From the NCBI RefSeq assembly GCF_003259255.1, contig NZ_QGOL01000002.1, positions 1 to 64,000 on the forward strand: DNA of 64,000 bases. The letters run 5' to 3'. The DNA is from Algoriphagus litoralis. Its GTDB lineage: Bacteria; Bacteroidota; Bacteroidia; Cytophagales; Cyclobacteriaceae. Below are positions 42,201 through 51,317 of this stretch, one piece after another. The notes beneath the pieces are model-generated. The model ran no database searches, was not told the origin of the DNA, and worked only from the letters and a program-made list of their open reading frames with translations. How positions within the stretch are numbered: the first letter of the stretch is position 1; each line of letters starts with the position of its first letter. Both the position numbers and the translations under genes were made by a program.

Positions 42201-42973
42201 TCCAACAAGAAAAGCTGGCCTCGCTTGGTCAGTTGACAGCGGGCATTGCTCATGAGATCAAGAATCCACTGAACTTTGTCAATAATTTCTCCGGTCTCAG
42301 CTTGGAGTTTTTGGATGAGGTAGAAGAAGAATTGGACAAGATGGAAGCGAGCGACGCATTGGAAAATGTCAGAGAGCTTCTCGCAGACATAAAAGTCAAT
42401 CTCACCAAAATCAAACATCATGGTGGTCGGGCTGACGGCATAGTCAAATCCATGCTCATGCATTCGCGGGGTGGAAGCGGTACAATGGAGCCCGCAGATC
42501 TCAATGAAGTGATCAAAGAGTACGTCAATCTTTCTTTTCACGGGATGCGGGCAAATAAGAATCCGATCAATGTGGAAGTCGTCCTTGACTTGGATGATTC
42601 TTTGCCCAAAGTGCCTTTGAACACGGAGGATTTCAGCCGCGTGATTCTGAACTTGACCAAAAATGCCTTCGATGCCATGAAGGATAAAATTGCCATGTCA
42701 GGGGCAGAATATAAGGCTGTCCTGAAAGTGCAAACCAAAAATCTGGGAAACAAAATCATCCTTGAGGTGGAAGACAATGGGCCTGGAGTCCCAGCGGAAA
42801 TTATGGATAAGCTGCTTATGCCATTCTTCACTACCAAAAAAGGAACAGAAGGCACCGGCCTTGGTCTTTCCATCACACATGATATTATCAAAGCGCACAA
42901 TGGCACCTTGGATATCACCACCGAGGTAGGAAAGTGGACCAAGTTTACGATCACTCTACCTATGCCTAGTTGA
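39284..42973 (+). CDS. two-component-propeller sensor histidine kinase 1
   Basis: From the ATG at 39284 the product is 1,229 residues: signal MKHTLSLLGLAFLLFSC with a lipobox-like cysteine. Twelve highly regular ~42-residue propeller repeats (WFGTNGGGISKYDGTGFTNY type, residues about 140-650) plus two weaker ones suggest two seven-bladed propellers. A Y_Y_Y domain (about 790-890), one membrane helix (YAFYTLVFLSFIYPVH, about 905-925), a coiled coil and a kinase core follow. His990 is in GIAHEIKNPLN; N-box NLTKNAFDAM, then VEDNGPGVP and GTGLGLSITHD. It has no receiver, so it must pass phosphate to separate regulators, which follow downstream. The upstream frame from 39092 overlaps a terminator and is rejected. 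Confidence 0.9.
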   Translation: MKHTLSLLGLAFLLFSCSKQENIDPSQGTISFSPPQIIEISGLPDSLKPIRTVLDQVPSPRMVQIPNRDGGSYSFMDENGELLTFPLLAPARQKLKILTNEIGEGVLGKSGDPFILGEGGLSQFKTFSSDDGLALDGINSAILDSRGHLWFGTNGGGISKYDGTGFTNYTITQGLIDPTIRSMFEDSKGNIWIGTNAGVSRFDGFSFTNFTTSNGLANDVVFGIGEDNEGNIWFGTGGGGVSRFDGSTFTNFTTENGLADNFIIAVIKDPKGNLYFGTNGGGMSKYDGKTFTNYTEADGLAGNRVRSFGLSSEGLLWIGTIGGGISFFDGKDFKNYTQKDGLVDNIVRAVFKDPNGQMWFGTERGISRFDGEKFTSYTRDQGMPANSILAITADQSGKIWIGTDGGGITRFDGSAFTSFTVNQGLGANIVLSTLEDRNGHLWFGTAGGGVSVFDGTGFTNYTLSQGLPSDIVYALTEDSTGHIWLGTLGGGLSRFDGKSFTNYSTAQGLPSTEIYSIVEDSKGNLWMGTENGISKFDGSAFTNYGPEQGLSGYVVLRVMPEENGGIWATAEDGGLSYFDGSSFINFTASQGLADNSAKTLAKDQKGNLWVGTANGLSMMSDSLRQNILKKILPDQSPFMNFGTEQGLPDNSILQIVPLANGKIAVGTNLGISIFNLPYSVISDFSIANLEIFNSNTGYPVKDLTDGHNGMDQDSNGILWAGTGSNKTALVRFDYESLIRNSEKPEVFIKQIRINEEEIDWISLQKSDPSDPENKKLRGRSEQKSARIGGDQVRDRFKGVEFDSISPFFTIPQKLVLPYRHNHINIDFGSNEVAKPYLMEYQYFLEGYDAEWSPILKRTSATFGNIQEGEYTFLVKARFTGSAEGTAGEWSEPLAYTFKVLPPLYRTWWAYAFYTLVFLSFIYPVHRYQRNIAIKKEQEKAKERELEQAREIEKAYTKLEAAHENLKSTQAQLIQQEKLASLGQLTAGIAHEIKNPLNFVNNFSGLSLEFLDEVEEELDKMEASDALENVRELLADIKVNLTKIKHHGGRADGIVKSMLMHSRGGSGTMEPADLNEVIKEYVNLSFHGMRANKNPINVEVVLDLDDSLPKVPLNTEDFSRVILNLTKNAFDAMKDKIAMSGAEYKAVLKVQTKNLGNKIILEVEDNGPGVPAEIMDKLLMPFFTTKKGTEGTGLGLSITHDIIKAHNGTLDITTEVGKWTKFTITLPMPS

Positions 42974-43282
42974 GGCAGGATATTTTTGATTTGATGCTGA
43001 AAAAAGTGTGGGTTCAAAAACGAAATGGTCTCAAAACCCACTTGATTTCAAAAACTTAACCTAATTTGAAAGAGCCACTTTTATTTCTACCTTATTGCGA
43101 GTTCTGTCTCTACATCGCTGTCATTTTCTTGGACTCTAAAAACTAGCATATGGCCCTCTTTTTCTGAATTATAGGTGAACTACTGTGCTGAAATTTGATA
43201 AAACCCTGAATTAGATTTCCCCAACAATCTAAAAATGGGATTGGGATAAGCCCTACTGGATCGAATGTTAAACTTTAAATCA
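42974..43282 (+). other. intergenic region between the two propeller kinases
   Basis: No gene is seen in this 309-bp stretch. It contains an imperfect hairpin (AAGTGTGGGTT at 43004-43014 with AACCCACTT at 43035-43043) without a T-run, which could be a weak terminator or a processing site. A promoter for the second kinase probably lies near its end, but I cannot assign one. Confidence 0.4.
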
Positions 43283-46200
43283 ATGAAGCCCCTCAAATCC
43301 CCGGTTTTTACGGTTTATTCCCTGCTTTGTACCTTTTTAGGAATATGCTCTTGCACTCAGGAGTCTTCTGTGCCATTTCCTGAAAATCCCTCCGGATTCG
43401 AAGCTCCGGTAACAGTTCCCTTTGAGCTGCCGGATACAGAACCTGTCAATTGGAAAGTTTTTTCATCAGACAGCGTTCCAAAAGGGAACACGATCCAGTT
43501 GGACGTTGAAAGCTTGCCTTATACACCCTTTTCTGCAAATGAATTCAAACCGCTCAAAGCTCCTCTAAAAATCACATCCTTCGACTGGGAAAAGCTCGAA
43601 TCGATTCAGTTCAATTTGGACACTATCCAGTCCAAGCCTATCCCGGTCAAAAAATTCCTGTTGCCCGCACCCTTGGTCACAGCAGCGTCAGTACCATCAG
43701 TTTGGCAGGGCAGTACTTCAGCAATGGTCCGCCTAGGACAACCCGAAGGCTTGCTTGGCAATAAAGTTTTCGCGATGGTCACCGATCCCCAAGGGAGTAT
43801 CTGGATCACTACAGAGAGGGGATTGACTAAATACGACGGATCAGAGTTTCATACCTATAATTTCTTCGGAAGGTCCGAAACTGGGGCCATTGAAATCCTT
43901 CCGAAAATGCTCTTTGATTCTCAAGGTAGGCTGATTATTTCTGGGCTGGTATCCGGAGTCTATCGGCTGGACATTACATTGGGTCTGGTGGAGCATTTCC
44001 AACTAGACAAGGGGTTTATCCGAATGGATTATGATGCCCAGGGAAAACTTTGGGGCACCAATGGAGGCCTTTACTTTTTGAATTTGGAGGAAAAGCGAAT
44101 TTCCCAGCTGGAAATAAAAACCAATGATACCACGATTAACACCCTTTTTGGAGTAAAAAATGATAAGGAGGGGAATCTGTGGATTGGCTTAGGTCAGGGG
44201 ATCGGTATCATGGATCCAACACAAAAATACATACGGCTGATGGGAGATCCAATTGGTCTCAACCTCCGTACGGCCTATGAATTTAAGGAAGATTATAAAG
44301 GCAACATGTGGGTTTCGGCATTTTCCAGTGGCGCCTTTTCGATTAACCTTAGGGATAAAACGTATCAGCAAATGGGCCCGGAGCAGGGATATTTTGGGCG
44401 GACGGCAGATGTGCTCATGGATGAGAAAAAGCGCCTTTGGCTGATTTCAGAAGACACGGTCAGACTATTTGATCAAGAAAATAATCTGGTAAAAAAGATT
44501 GTCACCCGCGCCGTCACCCGGGATAATAATTTTCCCTCCTCGTCCATAGTCGGTAAAGACGGTACGATTTGGATCGGTACAGATAAAGTAGGTATCCTTC
44601 TTGTCAATCCCAACGGTCTACTTTCCGAGTACTTCATGGTAGAAAATGGGATCGCAAGCAATGATGTCTGGGGAATCAATGAAGATTCTAAAGGAAGAAT
44701 ATGGCTCGGCAATTATCGTGGACTAAATATCTATGATGCTGAAAAGGAAAGACTTTACCTGTTTCAATTTCCGGGGGGGCCATTGGTCAATGATTTCCGA
44801 CAGATCAATGAAATCAGTGAGGGTGAATTTTTTGTGGGAATGGCGAGAGGATTCTCCATCCTTGATCTCAATTCAAACACTGCCACGATTTATGATTCCC
44901 GGAGTACCTTAGGGATCACCACCATTTTCACAGCTGAGCAAACGGCAGATGGAAAACTTTGGATGGGGTCTGGCTTCGGATTGTTGGTTTTTGACCCAAA
45001 AGAAAACAGCCTCAAGCAACTGGGAGAATCAAACGGGCTTTCTTCGGACATGGCGTTTGTGGTAAAGAAGGACAGCAAAGGTCAGATCTGGGTATGCACC
45101 GACACAGGAGTCCATTTATTTGATGCTGAGGGGAAAACCCAGCGAAAATTAAATCAGGAGACTGGCCTGATGACCGACTACAATTCCATGCTGTTTGAGA
45201 CTGCTCAGGGTGAAATCATCTTTGGAGGAGATGAGGGGTTTTCCATTTTTGATCAGGACAAAAAGACCATCACACATGTCTCCGGAAAATCCGGTATCAG
45301 TCCCCCTTCCCTCTATGACATGAACGAAAGCAAAGGAAGAATTCATGTCGGTTCTGAAAACGGGATCATCGTCGTAGAGCGACCGAATGAAAACTCTCCA
45401 AATCAATTGTGGCGTTTTGTGAATTTCGGCAAATCATCCGGCCTGCCGTACAATGACCACAATCAGGCGACTTCATTCGTCTCCTCTACAGGTGCAGTGT
45501 GGTGGGGCGCGGCTCCTATTCTTGTGGTCAACCACCAGGATCCTTTGATAGACAGTCTGCCACCTCAGGTTCATATCAAAGGCATAAATATTATGGATCA
45601 AAACCCGGTTTTCCTGAAATCGGATTATTTCAGATATGCACTATCGGCTGGGGATACGCTTTGGTCTAGCGATCTGTCAGCAGGCTGGACCAAGGAAACC
45701 CTCCCGGCAGACAGCAGCTACCTAGCCCGAAACAAAATCAACTGGGACAGCATCAGTCCTGGATTCCGAGTGCCGGTTGGACTTCAGCTCCCCTACCACC
45801 AAAACTCTTTCAATTTCACTTTTGTCAATCAAGCAGCGCAGGGCAGAGATAAGATCGTCTATCGCTACATTTTGGAAGGTGAGGATGATGAATGGTCTGC
45901 CATTAGCCCTAAACCTGCCTCCCGAATCTACTATAATCTACTTCCGGGAGCGTACACCTTTCGAGTTGCCACCCGAGGCTTCAACGGAGTCTGGAGCCAA
46001 CCCGAATCACTCAGCTTTACCATCCTGCCTCCTTGGTGGCAGACCTGGTGGGCCTATGTGCTTTTTGCTTCGGTCTTTGGAGGACTGACGTATGGCATAG
46101 TTTACATCCGCTCCCTATACCTCAAAAAGGAAAACAGAATCCTAGAAGAGAAGGTAAGCCATCGTACCGAGCAACTGAAAAAGTCAATAGAAGACCTCAA

Positions 46201-47020
46201 AGCCACTCAATCCCAGCTGATCCATGCAGAAAAAATGGCCTCCCTAGGGGAACTCACCGCTGGAATTGCACATGAAATCCAAAACCCGTTGAATTTTGTC
46301 AATAATTTCTCAGAAGTCAGTGAAGAGCTGGTAGATGATATGAACGAGGAACTCTTGAAAGGGGACTTTGAGGAGGCAAAATCCATCAGTAAAGATCTAA
46401 AGGAAAATCTTAAAAAAATAAAACACCATGGGAAGCGTGCTGACTCCATAGTCAAAGGAATGCTCGAACATAGCAGAGGTACGACCAGCGACAAGAAGCC
46501 CACTAATCTCAATGAGCTGTCGGACGAATTTCTCAGACTAAGCTACCATGGGTTACGTGCCAAGGACAAAAGTTTCACCTCAGATTTTGAAACGGATTTT
46601 GATCCAAATCTACCCTTGGTCAATGTGGTAGCGCAGGATATTGGGCGGGTGATTCTGAATCTGATCAACAATGCCTTCTACGCCTGTGCTGAGCGGAATC
46701 GGGGAGATGGCGGACAAAAGTCTACCACTACAACCCCCTCCTACAAACCAAAAGTAACCGTCCAGACCCGTCTCGTCAGCTTGACTGACGCATCGGGCGG
46801 AGTAGAAATCTCCATCAAAGACAATGGAAGCGGTATTCCCAAAGCGATCAAAGACAAAATTTTCCAGCCTTTCTTCACTACCAAACCTACCGGAAGTGGT
46901 ACAGGACTAGGACTCAGTCTCAGCTATGATATCATCAAAGCACACGGAGGAGATCTTCGGGTGAAAAGTACTGAGGGCGAAGGAACCGAGATGATCATCT
47001 TTTTACCCATCGAGTCCTAA
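43283..47020 (+). CDS. two-component-propeller sensor histidine kinase 2
   Basis: From the ATG at 43283 the product is 1,245 residues. Its signal ends LLCTFLGICSC, a lipobox-like site. A more divergent propeller region (DPQGSIWITTERGLTKYDG, DSKGRIWLGNYRGLNIYDA; about 140-720), Y_Y_Y domain (about 835-905), one membrane helix (YVLFASVFGGLTYGIVYI, about 925-945), coiled coil and kinase core follow. His997 is in GIAHEIQNPLN; NLINNAFYAC, IKDNGSGIP and GTGLGLSLSYD complete the ATP-binding site. It differs from the other three cores (EIQNP, MLEHSRG) and has an insert after the N box. Reading order suggests a separate stimulus feeding the same array. Confidence 0.9.
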   Translation: MKPLKSPVFTVYSLLCTFLGICSCTQESSVPFPENPSGFEAPVTVPFELPDTEPVNWKVFSSDSVPKGNTIQLDVESLPYTPFSANEFKPLKAPLKITSFDWEKLESIQFNLDTIQSKPIPVKKFLLPAPLVTAASVPSVWQGSTSAMVRLGQPEGLLGNKVFAMVTDPQGSIWITTERGLTKYDGSEFHTYNFFGRSETGAIEILPKMLFDSQGRLIISGLVSGVYRLDITLGLVEHFQLDKGFIRMDYDAQGKLWGTNGGLYFLNLEEKRISQLEIKTNDTTINTLFGVKNDKEGNLWIGLGQGIGIMDPTQKYIRLMGDPIGLNLRTAYEFKEDYKGNMWVSAFSSGAFSINLRDKTYQQMGPEQGYFGRTADVLMDEKKRLWLISEDTVRLFDQENNLVKKIVTRAVTRDNNFPSSSIVGKDGTIWIGTDKVGILLVNPNGLLSEYFMVENGIASNDVWGINEDSKGRIWLGNYRGLNIYDAEKERLYLFQFPGGPLVNDFRQINEISEGEFFVGMARGFSILDLNSNTATIYDSRSTLGITTIFTAEQTADGKLWMGSGFGLLVFDPKENSLKQLGESNGLSSDMAFVVKKDSKGQIWVCTDTGVHLFDAEGKTQRKLNQETGLMTDYNSMLFETAQGEIIFGGDEGFSIFDQDKKTITHVSGKSGISPPSLYDMNESKGRIHVGSENGIIVVERPNENSPNQLWRFVNFGKSSGLPYNDHNQATSFVSSTGAVWWGAAPILVVNHQDPLIDSLPPQVHIKGINIMDQNPVFLKSDYFRYALSAGDTLWSSDLSAGWTKETLPADSSYLARNKINWDSISPGFRVPVGLQLPYHQNSFNFTFVNQAAQGRDKIVYRYILEGEDDEWSAISPKPASRIYYNLLPGAYTFRVATRGFNGVWSQPESLSFTILPPWWQTWWAYVLFASVFGGLTYGIVYIRSLYLKKENRILEEKVSHRTEQLKKSIEDLKATQSQLIHAEKMASLGELTAGIAHEIQNPLNFVNNFSEVSEELVDDMNEELLKGDFEEAKSISKDLKENLKKIKHHGKRADSIVKGMLEHSRGTTSDKKPTNLNELSDEFLRLSYHGLRAKDKSFTSDFETDFDPNLPLVNVVAQDIGRVILNLINNAFYACAERNRGDGGQKSTTTTPSYKPKVTVQTRLVSLTDASGGVEISIKDNGSGIPKAIKDKIFQPFFTTKPTGSGTGLGLSLSYDIIKAHGGDLRVKSTEGEGTEMIIFLPIES

Positions 47021-47273
47021 TCCTTCCGTTTAGTGAAAGCTAATTTGGGGAATGGTCCGCTAGATTTAACAAAGGACTACAGAAGGTAGCAAAGACATTA
47101 TCTCCCCTGCTTTTCGCTGCCAAAAACCGGACTATTAAACCTGTGCTGGCTGCAAGACCAATCTACCGCGTATGGACAGCCTTGTGTACGAAACTCACGG
47201 TAAATTCTGGCTTGGAAGAGTTTACTACTTTCGAAATTTCATTACCTCTTCAAAATCCATTAACTTTTAGCCT

Positions 47274-47657
47274 ATGAAAATTTTAATTGTAGACGATGAG
47301 CGGGATGTAGAAGATCTCTTCAGACAAAAACTCCGAAAAGAAATCCGGAGTGGTGTACTGGAGCTTGAATTTGCCTTTTCAGCGAAAGAAGCCTTGGATA
47401 TACTTGACAGTGAGAATCCACCAAAAGTGGTGTATGTCTTTTCGGACATCAATATGCCCGGAATGAGTGGATTGGAAATGTTAGAAATTATAAAAAGTAG
47501 ATTTCCAAAGATTCAAGTCTCTATGATATCGGCATATGGTGACGAGGAGAATTATAAAAAAGCAATGGAATCCGGTGCTAAGGAATTTTATACCAAACCG
47601 GTAAATTTTGAAAACCTAAAAAAAGAAATCGCAGAAATCGCAAAATCAATTACCTAA
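47274..47657 (+). CDS. single-domain response regulator 1
   Basis: The 127-residue CheY-like protein has acidic residues DDE at 7-9, phospho-acceptor Asp58 (FSDINMPGMSG), Ser/Thr SMISAYGD near 85 and the conserved Lys in YTKPVNFE near 107. It has no output domain. It is 253 bp after the second propeller kinase and 64 bp before a kinase gene, and it closely resembles the receivers at 49181 and 50936. A role as a phosphate carrier or competitor in a relay is inferred. Confidence 0.92.
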   Translation: MKILIVDDERDVEDLFRQKLRKEIRSGVLELEFAFSAKEALDILDSENPPKVVYVFSDINMPGMSGLEMLEIIKSRFPKIQVSMISAYGDEENYKKAMESGAKEFYTKPVNFENLKKEIAEIAKSIT

Positions 47658-47721
47658 TTAGATCTTGCTTATTTTTACTTCCATTCACTTTTAACCTCCA
47701 AGAAGAAATCATCTATTTCCT

Positions 47722-49095
47722 ATGATTCTGATCAACATCATTTCACTTTTCCTCCTTAATTACCTCAAAAAAAGCAGTGGGGCTGTAGAATATCCGGCGG
47801 TATTAAATAAGTATTTCAAATACGGAATGATAGCTGCCGGGATATTGATAGGTCTGGGAGCAAGTGATTTACCGCCACAGATCCTTTATGAGTTACTCTC
47901 CTTTGTGCTGGTTGGGGCAATCATTTACCTCATTCTCTACACCCCGGAACTTGAAAATCAGAAAACTCTAGCCATCACTCCGCTACCCATAGTCGGAGTC
48001 AAATTACTCGAGTATCTGATCGAGACGATCAGTCCCTCGATTTATGATACGCTGGAGAATTACCTGGATGCAGCCAGCATTTTTGCTTTGATTTGGGCAG
48101 TGACGATGTGGCTGAATCACCGCAAGCAGATGAAGGAAATCGAGATTGAGCGGATTTTTCTCAAAGAACAAGAACGTCAACTTAAAGCAACTGCACAGCA
48201 AAAATCAGAACTGGAAATGTTGGTAGCCGAGCGAACCTCAGAGATCCTCAAGCAAAAAGAAGAGCTGCAGGAAGCCTTAAACCATCTCCAGTCAACGCAG
48301 GAGCAACTCATTCAGCAGGAAAAACTGGCATCCCTTGGACAATTGACCGCTGGCATCGCCCATGAGATTAAAAATCCGCTAAATTTTGTCAACAATTTCT
48401 CCGAGTTGAGTGTGGATTTTCTTGAGGAAATAGGAGAGGAGGTGAGAAAAATGTCAGACTCTCCGGAGAAAGAAAATATCATCGAACTACTGCAGGATGT
48501 GAAGTCCAATCTGGTAAAGATCCGACATCACGGATCCAGAGCCGACAGCATTGTCCGCTCCATGCTCATGCATTCACGGGGAGGCACAGGCACTATGGAT
48601 CCCACAGATCTCAATGCGCTCATACGTGAGTATGCTAACTTGGCCTTTCACGGCATGCGTGCCAATCCCAATCCGATCAATGTCGAAATTCAATTGGAAC
48701 TGGCTGAGAATCTGCCGGAAATTAGACTCAACGCAGAGGACTTTAGCCGGGTAATCCTCAATCTGGTCAAGAATTCCTTTGATGCAATGAGGGATAAGAT
48801 CAACGAGTTGGGAGATCAGTACAAAGCTGCGCTGAAAATCAAAACCAAGGAAAGCAAAAATCAAATTGTAATCGAGGTGGAAGACAACGGTCCCGGAGTC
48901 CCTGATGAAATAAAGGACAAGCTATTAATGCCATTCTTTACCACAAAAAGAGGAACTGAAGGTACGGGCTTGGGACTCAGCATCACGCACGATATTATCA
49001 AATCACATGAAGGTAAATTGGATATAGAGTCCAAGGTGGGAGAATTTACGCGGTTCAGAATCACCTTACCCAAAGTTAGGGTTGAGAAAAGCTAA
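47722..49095 (+). CDS. membrane sensor histidine kinase
   Basis: The 457-residue protein has four or so hydrophobic helices in its first 140 residues (MILINIISLFLLNYL, YFKYGMIAAGILIGLGAS, LSFVLVGAIIYLILY, ASIFALIWAVTMWL). A long coiled coil (about 140-195) and a kinase core follow, with His214 in GIAHEIKNPLN, NLVKNSFDAM, VEDNGPGVP and GTGLGLSITHD. It lacks a periplasmic domain, so it probably senses within the membrane or via partners. The core is almost the same as in the 39284 and 49594 kinases, including MLMHSRGGTGTM. Confidence 0.92.
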   Translation: MILINIISLFLLNYLKKSSGAVEYPAVLNKYFKYGMIAAGILIGLGASDLPPQILYELLSFVLVGAIIYLILYTPELENQKTLAITPLPIVGVKLLEYLIETISPSIYDTLENYLDAASIFALIWAVTMWLNHRKQMKEIEIERIFLKEQERQLKATAQQKSELEMLVAERTSEILKQKEELQEALNHLQSTQEQLIQQEKLASLGQLTAGIAHEIKNPLNFVNNFSELSVDFLEEIGEEVRKMSDSPEKENIIELLQDVKSNLVKIRHHGSRADSIVRSMLMHSRGGTGTMDPTDLNALIREYANLAFHGMRANPNPINVEIQLELAENLPEIRLNAEDFSRVILNLVKNSFDAMRDKINELGDQYKAALKIKTKESKNQIVIEVEDNGPGVPDEIKDKLLMPFFTTKRGTEGTGLGLSITHDIIKSHEGKLDIESKVGEFTRFRITLPKVRVEKS

Positions 49096-49180
49096 GAACG
49101 GTCAATTGGACTTCTAACCTAGAAAATAACGTCCGCATCAAATAGTTTATACTTTTTTACCAAGCAAAACCTGACAACCT

Positions 49181-49561
49181 ATGAAAATTTTATTTGTAGA
49201 TGATGAGAGAGATGTAGAGGACCTTTTTCGACAAAAATTTCGAAAGGAAATCAAAAGCGGTGAAATAGAGCTGGCATTTGCATTCTCTGGCAAAGAGGCG
49301 CTGAATGTCCTAGGAGATGAAAATCCCCCCAAATTCGTCTACGTATTCTCTGACATCAATATGCCGGGAATGAGTGGACTGGAACTGCTGGATGAAATCA
49401 AAACCCGCTTTCCGGAGATTCAAGTAAGTATGATCTCTGCATACGGTGACAGTGAAAATTACGATCGGGCCATGAATTCCGGTGCAAGGGGCTTTTTTAC
49501 TAAACCGGTGGACTTTGAACGTCTCAAAAGTGAAATTGCAGAAATGGTGAAAAAGCAATAA
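49181..49561 (+). CDS. single-domain response regulator 2
   Basis: This 126-residue receiver has acidic DDE at 7-9, phospho-acceptor Asp58 in FSDINMPGMSG, SMISAYGD, and FTKPVDFE with the conserved Lys. It is 32 bp before the soluble NTF2-domain kinase gene. Residue pattern and length match the receivers at 47274 and 50936, so these are recent paralogs. No effector domain, therefore output must be by protein contact or phosphate transfer. Confidence 0.92.
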   Translation: MKILFVDDERDVEDLFRQKFRKEIKSGEIELAFAFSGKEALNVLGDENPPKFVYVFSDINMPGMSGLELLDEIKTRFPEIQVSMISAYGDSENYDRAMNSGARGFFTKPVDFERLKSEIAEMVKKQ

Positions 49562-49593
49562 CTGCAAAAAATCCAGACCCAAGAAAAAACATC

Positions 49594-50925
49594 ATGGACG
49601 CCCAAAAAGAACAAGCGTTACTCGACACCCTCAGAAGAGTCTTTGACGCTACGATCAAGGATGATTTTCCACTGGAAACGCTGGAGGAATTTGTGTCGGA
49701 AGTGGTGATGGGGTTTGGGTCCACCGCTGACGAGAGGATATTGGATCTGGCCGGTTTTAGAAAACTCATGGAGATCCAGCGGGAACAATCGCTGGGTATG
49801 AACCTCAGGTTTGAGACCAAACCAATTTTCAAAAAGATCTTTGCTCAGGAAAATGCCGCAATTTTCACTCACGACTTCATCATCACACTCACGATCGGTG
49901 AGACGGAGAATGTTCTGCCTTTGCGCTTCAGTTCAGTATTTGAATTTAACGATGAGAGGTGGAAACTAATCCATTGGCACGGTTCGCAGGGCGTAGATTC
50001 CGAGGGAGACACCTGGCACAGAAACGAACTGATCAAAAAAAATGTAGCCCTTCAGAAGCTCGTAGATGAAAAAACCTCAGATCTGCACAGGAAAAATGCA
50101 GAATTGGAATCGGCTATTCAGACCCTCAAAGAAACACAACAACAGCTTATTCAACAGGAAAAATTAGCCTCCCTCGGCCAACTCACGGCTGGGATCGCGC
50201 ATGAAATCAAAAACCCGCTGAATTTTGTAAACAACTTCTCTGAACTCAGCCAAGATTTTATTTCTGAGATCGAGGAGGAATTATCCAAGCCGGTGGACAA
50301 ATTGGATGTTGGAAACATTCTAGAACTCCTGGAAGATGTCAAATCCAATCTGGGAAAAATCCGTCACCATGGTTCAAGAGCTGACAGCATCGTCAAATCG
50401 ATGCTAATGCACTCCCGAGGTGGGACAGGTATCATGGAACCCACCGACCTTAACGCACTCATTGAGGAATATTCCAATTTGGCCTTTCATGGGATGCGGG
50501 CCAACAAAAACCCAATCAATGTGGAAATCAAGCTTGATCTTGACCCAACTATCGGACTGGTTTCATTGAACTCGGAGGATTTCAGCCGTGTCATACTTAA
50601 TTTGACAAAAAACGCTTTTGATGCTATGCGCGACAAAATAAGTATGGTAGGATCAGATTATAAAGCTAAATTAGAGATCAGAACCAAGCACTTACCAAAC
50701 AGGGTTCTGATAGAAGTGGAGGACAATGGACCGGGCATCCCGGAGGAGATACGTGACAAACTTTTATTGCCTTTTTTCACCACTAAGAAAGGTACCGAAG
50801 GGACAGGACTGGGATTGAGCATTACACATGACATTATCAAATCCCACCTAGGCACGTTGGAAATTGAATCATCGGTAGGAGAATTTACCCGATTCACATT
50901 AGTATTACCAAATACGAAAACTTAA
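49594..50925 (+). CDS. soluble histidine kinase with NTF2/SnoaL-like sensor domain
   Basis: The 443-residue kinase has no membrane helix. Residues about 1-140 form an NTF2-like (SnoaL/DUF4440-type) domain: LRFSSVFEFNDERWKLIHWH is the typical last strands of such folds. A coiled coil follows (about 145-185), then the kinase core with His203 in GIAHEIKNPLN, NLTKNAFDAM, VEDNGPGIP and GTGLGLSITHD. NTF2-like folds bind small hydrophobic ligands or dimerise, so it could be a cytosolic chemosensor. It stands between receivers at 49181 and 50936 with 32 and 10 bp gaps, so all three are co-transcribed. Confidence 0.88.
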   Translation: MDAQKEQALLDTLRRVFDATIKDDFPLETLEEFVSEVVMGFGSTADERILDLAGFRKLMEIQREQSLGMNLRFETKPIFKKIFAQENAAIFTHDFIITLTIGETENVLPLRFSSVFEFNDERWKLIHWHGSQGVDSEGDTWHRNELIKKNVALQKLVDEKTSDLHRKNAELESAIQTLKETQQQLIQQEKLASLGQLTAGIAHEIKNPLNFVNNFSELSQDFISEIEEELSKPVDKLDVGNILELLEDVKSNLGKIRHHGSRADSIVKSMLMHSRGGTGIMEPTDLNALIEEYSNLAFHGMRANKNPINVEIKLDLDPTIGLVSLNSEDFSRVILNLTKNAFDAMRDKISMVGSDYKAKLEIRTKHLPNRVLIEVEDNGPGIPEEIRDKLLLPFFTTKKGTEGTGLGLSITHDIIKSHLGTLEIESSVGEFTRFTLVLPNTKT

Positions 50926-50935
50926 CTTTTTTCAA

Positions 50936-51316
50936 ATGAAAATTTTAATTGTAGATGACGAGCAAGATGTAGAAATCATGTTTCTACAGAAATTCAGAAG
51001 AGAGATCAAAAGCAAATTACTGGAGGTGGAATTTGCTTTCTCTGGGCAACAAGCATTAGATTATTTAGGACAATCAGGCTCTCCTGATGTTGTGTATGTT
51101 TTTTCGGATATCAATATGCCAGGCATGAGTGGTCTGGAGCTTTTGGAAAACATAAAAACCAAATTTCCTCATATCCAAGTCAGCATGATTTCGGCGTATG
51201 GAGACAAGGAAAACTACAATAAGGCTATCAAATCCGGAGCCAAGGGTTTTTTTACCAAACCGGTGGATTTTGAATCCCTCAAAAATGAAATAGCAGAATT
51301 GCTTACCGACAAATAG
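50936..51316 (+). CDS. single-domain response regulator 3
   Basis: This 126-residue receiver has DDE at 7-9, Asp58 in FSDINMPGMSG, SMISAYGD and FTKPVDFE. It lies 10 bp after the NTF2-domain kinase and 1 base before the receiver-cyclase gene, so the order kinase-RR-RR/cyclase is a compact operon. It is the third member of the paralogous set and has no output domain. Confidence 0.92.
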   Translation: MKILIVDDEQDVEIMFLQKFRREIKSKLLEVEFAFSGQQALDYLGQSGSPDVVYVFSDINMPGMSGLELLENIKTKFPHIQVSMISAYGDKENYNKAIKSGAKGFFTKPVDFESLKNEIAELLTDK

Positions 51317-51317
51317 T

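Noticed and set aside
39284-50925. Idea that the kinases are hybrid kinases with built-in receivers
   Set aside because: None of the four has a receiver or HTH after the ATP-binding domain; each ends after GTGLGLS and a final strand.
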